Shown piece after piece: positions 6,895 to 10,532 of a DNA stretch of 10,532 nt (positions are counted from its first letter, which is position 1; each line of letters starts with the position of its first letter). This DNA is from an uncultured Blautia sp. GTDB lineage: Bacteria > Bacillota > Clostridia > Lachnospirales > Lachnospiraceae. The stretch is taken from NCBI GenBank assembly GCA_938028845.1, contig CALIZJ010000217.1, positions 1 to 10,532 of the forward strand, given 5' to 3'. Under the pieces are notes generated by a model that was not told where the DNA came from, did not search any database, and saw only the letters and a list, made by a program, of their open reading frames with translations. The translations under genes and the position numbers were made by a program.

Positions 6895-7065
6895 TTCTTA
6901 GAAAAGACTTATACCCCTTCTGGAACAGCCGTCCCCAGCTTACTGCTCCGCGCAGTATGAGACAGAGGACAGCCCTGATTCAGTCAAAGCACAAATATTC
7001 TGTCCCACGCAAAAACTTAATTAGTAAATACCAATAATTTTATAAGTGTATCTCCATTTAATTTA
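6895..7065 (-). other. Non-coding 5' leader of the sensor operon with several hairpins
   Basis: No coding frame is convincing here. On the minus strand three stems are visible. GGACAG (7005-7000) pairs with CTGTCC (6972-6967). TACTGC (6957-6952) pairs with GCAGTA (6946-6941) around loop GCGGA. GGGAC (6935-6931) pairs with GTTCC (6926-6922), using one G-U pair. GGGACAG could instead pair with CTGTTCC (6928-6922), so alternative folds exist. The upstream half (about 7010-7065) is AT-rich and shows nothing else. Confidence 0.4.
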
Positions 7066-7071
7066 TAAAAA

Positions 7072-7100
7072 ATTTTAACATAATCTTTTTTCGATTACAA
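7072..7100 (-). promoter_or_regulatory. Sigma-A promoter of the sensor operon
   Basis: TTGTAA (7100-7095) is followed by a 17-nt spacer and TAAAAT (7077-7072), with TGT before the -10 box (extended -10). The surroundings are AT-rich. Transcription would begin near 7065, leaving a leader of about 230 nt before the ATG at 6833. The extended -10 string ATGTTAAAAT is identical to that of the ChvE-like operon promoter. Confidence 0.6.
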
Positions 7101-7178
7101 CGCATTTGTATAAACCGTTTATTTTCTTTCATTCTTTTTGTTTTTTATACTCAAAAAGCCCAGTGCCTGCATTTTCAC

Positions 7179-7221
7179 AAAAAAAGGATGCACTGCCCTC
7201 TTACGGCTGTACATCCTTTTT
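7179..7221 (-). terminator. Rho-independent terminator of the RbsB-like lipoprotein gene
   Basis: AAAAAGGATG (7181-7190) pairs with CATCCTTTTT (7212-7221), with further pairing (GCC/GGC) inside the loop region. On the minus strand the hairpin ends in a run of seven T. It lies about 80 nt past the stop at 7304. Just downstream, CAGTGC (7161-7166) can pair with GCACTG (7190-7195) and is itself followed by a short T-run on the minus strand, so a second, overlapping hairpin is possible. Confidence 0.85.
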
Positions 7222-7303
7222 GTAAATTCTCATTATTCCCATATGTTTACTGCTGCTTTCTACTGGTATACCAGGATAAAACAGCATTTTTTACTATGTA
7301 TGA

Positions 7304-8410
7304 TCATTGTGTATATAAATAATTGCTCACTTCGGGACTATCTATATTATCCTTGTCAATCCATGCCGGCTCCATAAGGACACCTTTTTTTATCTGAGCA
7401 AGCTTTCTGGGGGCGGTGGCTTTTAAGGCTGTCCACATAGTCTCATATCCCATAGCATACGGATCTTGAGAGACTACGCCGATCTCCTCTCCGTTTTTGA
7501 TCGCTTCCTGCTGTCTGGTAGTGGCGTCTACACCTACCATAGCGATGTTTCCTTCCGAACTTTCCCCTTTTTCCATGTTCAGATACATTTCTGCCACATC
7601 TGCATTGGTACAGAATACTCCGTCAAGAACCGGATTTTTTTCCAGTACTTCCTGCATTGCCGCTTCCATATCTTCCACCTGATCCTGGTAGATTACATCT
7701 ACTACTTCAATATCCGTATAGTTTCCGATCATATCCAGGAAACCTTCTACACGGTCTTTCGCACTCTGCGTCTTTTCCTGTGCGGAGAATACCGCTACCT
7801 TACCCATCTTACCCAGGGCAACACTGAGACGATACGCTGCCATCTCTCCGATCTGCTTATTATCAGAGCCCCGGTACGCACGGATCAAATCCGTCTCGCT
7901 CACATTAGAATCAAACATTACTACAGGAATCCCATTCTCCCGCGCCGCTTCTAACTGTGCCTGACAGGAATCCATATCGCTTGCAGACAGGCACACCACA
8001 TCAGGATTCTCTGCTATTACTGCGTCAAGGATATTAATCTGGGTCTCTACGTCAAGTTCATCATTAGGACCTTCAAAGGTCATCGTAATCTGCTGCTCTC
8101 CCTCGAAACCATACGCAGCATTTACCTCGTTTACCGCATCTTCCATTCCTTTCTGGATCAGATCCCAAAACTCTCCCTCTGTATTCTTGCTGACAACGGC
8201 AACTCTTGCTCCTGTCTGTATGGGAATGGAAGTATCAATCTCCGAAGAAATCTCTTCCTCTTCGGTCTCCTCTGCCGCTTCTGACTCTTCTTCTGACTGC
8301 ACATCCGCAACAAGGGGTTCGATAAGTTCCCTTACCTTTTCCTGCTGGCACCCGCTCAGCACTATAGCCGTCACAAAAAAACATGCAGCCGCAACTGCCG
8401 CCTTTTTCAT
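7304..8410 (-). CDS. RbsB-like sugar-binding lipoprotein, orphan (no transporter genes beside it)
   Basis: This 368-residue lipoprotein has the lipobox L-S-G-C with the lipidated Cys at residue 21. A very acidic linker (about 38-60, mostly Glu, Ser and Ala) joins a ribose-type binding domain (about 68-355). Visible elements are VAVVSKNTEGEFWDLIQKGM (70-89), NILDAVIAENPDVVCLSASD, ENGIPVVMFDSNV, GSDNKQIGEMAAYRL, GVFCTNADVAEMYL and VGVDATTRQQEAI. These fit the Peripla_BP_4 family that binds ribose and related sugars. The ATG has AAAGGAGAAA 7 nt upstream. It has its own promoter and terminator, so it appears monocistronic. No permease or ATPase is adjacent, so it may serve a distant transporter or the nearby sensor system. 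The ligand cannot be told from sequence. Confidence 0.9.
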   Translation of the reverse strand: MKKAAVAAACFFVTAIVLSGCQQEKVRELIEPLVADVQSEEESEAAEETEEEEISSEIDTSIPIQTGARVAVVSKNTEGEFWDLIQKGMEDAVNEVNAAYGFEGEQQITMTFEGPNDELDVETQINILDAVIAENPDVVCLSASDMDSCQAQLEAARENGIPVVMFDSNVSETDLIRAYRGSDNKQIGEMAAYRLSVALGKMGKVAVFSAQEKTQSAKDRVEGFLDMIGNYTDIEVVDVIYQDQVEDMEAAMQEVLEKNPVLDGVFCTNADVAEMYLNMEKGESSEGNIAMVGVDATTRQQEAIKNGEEIGVVSQDPYAMGYETMWTALKATAPRKLAQIKKGVLMEPAWIDKDNIDSPEVSNYLYTQ

Positions 8411-8464
8411 TCTCGTTTCTCCTTTTATAACGTAAAATTAACATGAACATGCCACTTTTTTTAC

Positions 8465-8492
8465 ATTATACACTTTTTCCCCGCCTCGTCTA
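8465..8492 (-). promoter_or_regulatory. Sigma-A promoter of the RbsB-like lipoprotein gene
   Basis: A perfect TATAAT (8470-8465) lies 16 nt downstream of TAGACG (8492-8487), which matches TTGACA at 4 of 6 positions. The distance from the -10 box to the ATG is 54 nt. The leader contains a short direct repeat ATGTT-C-ATGTT but no clear hairpin. Confidence 0.6.
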
Positions 8493-8547
8493 TAGTTTTC
8501 ATACTTTTTTCATTTTTATTTTATTTCTTTTTATCTAGTTTGCTGAT

Positions 8548-8578
8548 AAAATGCCGCCTGATTTTTTCTCCGCATTTT
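8548..8578 (-). terminator. Weak terminator-like stem at the end of the YtvI-like gene
   Basis: On the minus strand AAAATGC (8578-8572), starting at the last base of the stop codon, pairs with GCATTTT (8554-8548) around a 17-nt loop. The stem is AT-rich and the following sequence is not a clean T-tract, so termination here is uncertain. Confidence 0.3.
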
Positions 8579-9609
8579 TAATCCCATACATCCCATTCCC
8601 TTCCTATTTCATATACGGTAGAAAAGGCCAGAGGTCCCAGTATGACTCCCCATGCTCCAAAAAGAAAAATGCCAATATAGACAGCCGCCAGGACCACGAT
8701 TGGAGATATTCCCAATTTTCCTCCAAGAAGTCTGGGTTCTAAAAATTCCCGAAGAAGGCTTGTCACCACATCCAGGAGCACACAGCCAACCGCCCCAAAA
8801 GTATTTCCTTTTATCAGGCAGATCACAGCCGCCGGATATAAAAACATTCCGGTTCCGATTAATGGCAGTGTATCCAAAGCCCCCAGGGCAATACCTAAAA
8901 TAAGAAAATACGGGTTTTTTAATATCCAAAGTCCCACCGCACATACAGCCGCTACCAGAACCATAATAATACCCTGCGCTTTCAGATACGTAACCGTTGT
9001 TTTTTTCAGTCTGCGTATCACACGCCTTGTTCCTACCAGCCAATGATAATCCCATATTTTTTTCCTCAGATTTTCCATATCTCCAATGATCAGTATAGTA
9101 GATATAAAAACCACCACCACTCCTGAAAAAACTACCAGTATACTCTTCAGCCCGGAAAATATTTTCAGCAGCGCCTGGGGACTTACCGCTGTGACAAGCT
9201 GTTCCTGTATATTGCTGACTTGAGTCAAAACATAGCGTCTGCTTTCCTTAGCCGCAATACCTGTAACATCCTCCAGCATCTGACAGCAGTTATTCACAAA
9301 CCCTCCAAACCAGTTTTCAAATACATAATAATGGGAAACTGCAGACTTGATCTGAGAAAAAAGTTCTGCAAGCCCCAGATAAAGCACAAGCCCTGCAATC
9401 CCGAAAAGCAAAACTAAAATCAGGCTTCCTGTCAGTGTTTTTTTGATTTTAAACCTTCTTTCGGTCTTCACGGTAATGGGATAAATCCATACCGCCAGGA
9501 TCCATGCTAGCAAAAAAGGAAGCACTACCGGAAGCAGATAACGATACCCCAGAAACACGCCCACAATGATTCCTATGATCGTAAAACGCCTTCGCCACTC
9601 TATATACAA
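8578..9609 (-). CDS. AI-2E family / YtvI-like multispanning membrane protein
   Basis: This 343-residue membrane protein fits PF01594, formerly named AI-2E transporters. Hydrophobic segments lie at about 9-26, 27-44, 60-82, 156-176, 212-230, 234-254, 256-283 and 303-333, with a hydrophilic domain between segments 3 and 4, the family's usual layout. The C-terminal signature is clear: ALDTLPLIGTGMFLYP (244-259), then LREFLEPRLLGGKLGISPIVVLAAVYIG split across 286-313, then GAWGVILGPLAF (318-329). These resemble the sporulation-associated YtvI branch; the transported substrate, if any, is unknown. The start is a problem: an in-frame TGA lies two codons before the TTG at 9609, so TTG is the earliest start, yet its ribosome site is weak. 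No ATG occurs near the N-terminus. It runs the same way as the lipoprotein gene but is separated from it by 167 nt. Confidence 0.88.
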   Translation of the reverse strand: MYIEWRRRFTIIGIIVGVFLGYRYLLPVVLPFLLAWILAVWIYPITVKTERRFKIKKTLTGSLILVLLFGIAGLVLYLGLAELFSQIKSAVSHYYVFENWFGGFVNNCCQMLEDVTGIAAKESRRYVLTQVSNIQEQLVTAVSPQALLKIFSGLKSILVVFSGVVVVFISTILIIGDMENLRKKIWDYHWLVGTRRVIRRLKKTTVTYLKAQGIIMVLVAAVCAVGLWILKNPYFLILGIALGALDTLPLIGTGMFLYPAAVICLIKGNTFGAVGCVLLDVVTSLLREFLEPRLLGGKLGISPIVVLAAVYIGIFLFGAWGVILGPLAFSTVYEIGREWDVWD

Positions 9610-9744
9610 TCCATTTCACCATACTTTACATTTTTCTTATAATAAACGCCAGAATCTTTTATTTGTCGTTTCCTATAGTATGGCGGGTCATGGAGGAAAT
9701 ATACCCTTGCCGGCCAAATTTGCCCTACCGCAGGCACGCCGCTA

Positions 9745-9773
9745 TTGCAGAGAGATTACTTTTATCGTATACT
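9745..9773 (+). promoter_or_regulatory. Sigma-A promoter of the pseudouridine synthase gene
   Basis: TTGCAG (9745-9750), a 17-nt spacer and TATACT (9768-9773) lie 21 nt before the ATG, with AAAGGAGAAA directly upstream of the start. The rest of the divergent intergenic region (9610-9744) shows no convincing promoter for the minus-strand gene beyond an AT-rich stretch near 9635-9645. Confidence 0.65.
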
Positions 9774-9794
9774 TTCTTTCAAAGGAGAAATTTT

Positions 9795-10502
9795 ATGTGG
9801 AACGAAAAAATAGCAGATATGATCTTATATGAAGATAAAGAGATCCTCGTTTGCCAGAAGCCCGCAGGACTGGCTGTCCAAAGCGCAGGCGTAGGAAAAG
9901 CCGATATGGAAAGCTGTCTGAAAAACTATTTAGCTGGAAAAGGAAATGGAAAAGTGCCTTACCTGGGAATCATACATCGTCTCGACCAGCCGGTGGAGGG
10001 AGTCCTGGTGTTTGCCAAAACTCCTGAAGCAGCAAAGAACCTGAGCCGTCAGATGACACAGGGAAGCATGGGAAAATACTATCTGGCAGCAACAGAAGGA
10101 GAGCCGCCTTCCAAAGAAGGGGTGCTCGTAGACTGGCTAAAAAAAGATGGAAAAACGAATACCTCCTTCGTAGTATCCCCCCATACAAAAGGAGCCAAAC
10201 AGGCGCGTCTTTCTTACAGAGTGCTGGAAAGCACTGCGGAATCCCCCGCAAATACCAGGAAGTATCTCCTGGAAATCCACCTCCATACAGGGCGGCATCA
10301 TCAGATCCGTGTACAGATGGCACATGCGGGAATGGCCCTTATAGGAGACAGAAAATATAATTCAAAAGAAAAAGCTTTTGTACCTCTTGGCCTTTGTGCA
10401 GAAAGCCTCCATTTTTCCCACCCAAAAACCGGAGAAAAAATGGAATTTAAGGTAACGCCCTCGGGGGCTGCCTTTCTTGGATTTCAAATCCACACCCAAA
10501 AG
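9795..10502 (+). CDS. RluA-family rRNA/tRNA pseudouridine synthase, 3' end missing
   Basis: 236 genuine codons are present before the adapter junction. The enzyme isomerises uridine to pseudouridine in structured RNA. The catalytic Asp is residue 64 in HRLDQPVEGVLVFAKT (61-76). Other family motifs are KPAGLAVQS (22-30), KYYLAATEG (94-102), HTGRHHQIRVQMAHAGM (164-180), LIGDRKY (182-188) and LCAESLHFSHPKTGE (200-214). No N-terminal S4 domain is present, as in the short RluA-type members. The ATG has AAAGGAGAAA 4 nt upstream and a promoter at 9745-9773. The frame stays open to the window end, but codons after Lys236 (RSEERRVGKE) come from adapter sequence. Given family length, only a short tail and the stop codon are probably missing. 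The RNA target cannot be assigned. Confidence 0.93.
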
Positions 10503-10532
10503 AGATCGGAAGAGCGTCGTGTAGGGAAAGAG
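10503..10532. other. Illumina TruSeq adapter sequence left on the contig end
   Basis: The last 30 bases begin AGATCGGAAGAGCGTCGTGT and end AGGGAAAGAG, which is the reverse complement of the Illumina universal (read 1 side) adapter as I know it. It is not genomic. It extends the pseudouridine synthase frame by ten false codons reading RSEERRVGKE, a tail known from contaminated database proteins. Confidence 0.97.

Noticed and set aside
6834..7303. Possible small gene, CRISPR array or riboswitch of a known class in the largest gene-free stretch
   Set aside because: No convincing frame, no regularly spaced repeats and no recognised riboswitch consensus; only promoter, leader hairpins and a terminator are supported.
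7466..7954. 162-codon open frame on the plus strand
   Set aside because: It lies antisense within the RbsB-like lipoprotein gene, with no start signals and no family features.
8609..9055. 148-codon minus-strand frame inside the YtvI-like gene
   Set aside because: It is another frame of the same strand as the membrane protein, and is Gly/Cys-rich nonsense without a ribosome site.
9683..9832. Small plus-strand frame beginning MAGHGGN before the pseudouridine synthase gene
   Set aside because: It has no ribosome site, it overlaps the promoter and start of the real gene in another frame, and its product has no recognisable features.
10503..10532. Apparent C-terminal residues RSEERRVGKE of the pseudouridine synthase
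   Set aside because: They are translated adapter sequence, not genomic coding DNA.
1..10532. Insertion sequences, phage genes, tRNA or rRNA genes
   Set aside because: No transposase or integrase motifs, no terminal inverted repeats with target duplications, and no tRNA cloverleaf or rRNA signature were seen.

Overview
The window looks like chromosomal DNA from a Gram-positive, spore-forming gut-type Clostridium relative, most likely Lachnospiraceae (Bacillota). The grounds are several sugar-binding proteins with Gram-positive lipoboxes, a YesM/YesN-style two-component system, an AI-2E/YtvI-type membrane protein, strong GGAGG ribosome sites, sigma-A promoters and moderate GC. No 16S or other marker gene is present, so the genus is not resolved. 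The right end is a sequencing-library artefact: the last 30 bases (10503-10532) match the Illumina TruSeq adapter, so the window ends where a contig ends.

Positions 1-6833 form a sugar-sensing and uptake locus, all on the minus strand. Read in transcription order, a promoter at about 7072-7100 and a leader of about 230 nt precede a membrane-anchored periplasmic-binding-domain protein (5820-6833). Next come a HAMP/His_kinase sensor (4238-5737), an AraC-type response regulator (2519-4114) and a XylF-like lipoprotein (1458-2522) that overlaps the regulator by 4 nt. A rho-independent terminator (1358-1390) ends this unit. A second unit then begins with its own promoter (1298-1326) and an adjacent operator-like inverted repeat (1333-1355). 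It encodes a ChvE-like multiple-sugar-binding protein (167-1234), an intra-operon terminator-like hairpin (88-121), and the first 16 codons of the ABC transporter ATPase (1-50, TTG start, cut by the window edge). The simplest reading is that binding proteins outside the cell report sugar (xylose-type pentose or a related aldose) to the kinase, and the regulator then activates the ChvE-ABC operon.

Positions 6834-7303 carry no gene. They hold the promoter and structured leader of the sensor operon and the terminator of the next gene. Positions 7304-8410 encode an orphan RbsB-like sugar-binding lipoprotein with its own promoter and terminator. Positions 8578-9609 encode an AI-2E/YtvI-like multispanning membrane protein. 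Diverging from it, with a good sigma-A promoter, is an RluA-family pseudouridine synthase (from 9795) whose 3' end is lost at the adapter junction.

The least expected signal is a duplicated leader element. The sequence just before the kinase gene (5738-5820) and the sequence just before the membrane-anchored binding protein (6834-6894) share two hairpins, one of which has entirely different but still complementary arms. They also share conserved unpaired bases and the ribosome site. This looks like a structured, possibly regulatory, RNA element present twice in one operon.
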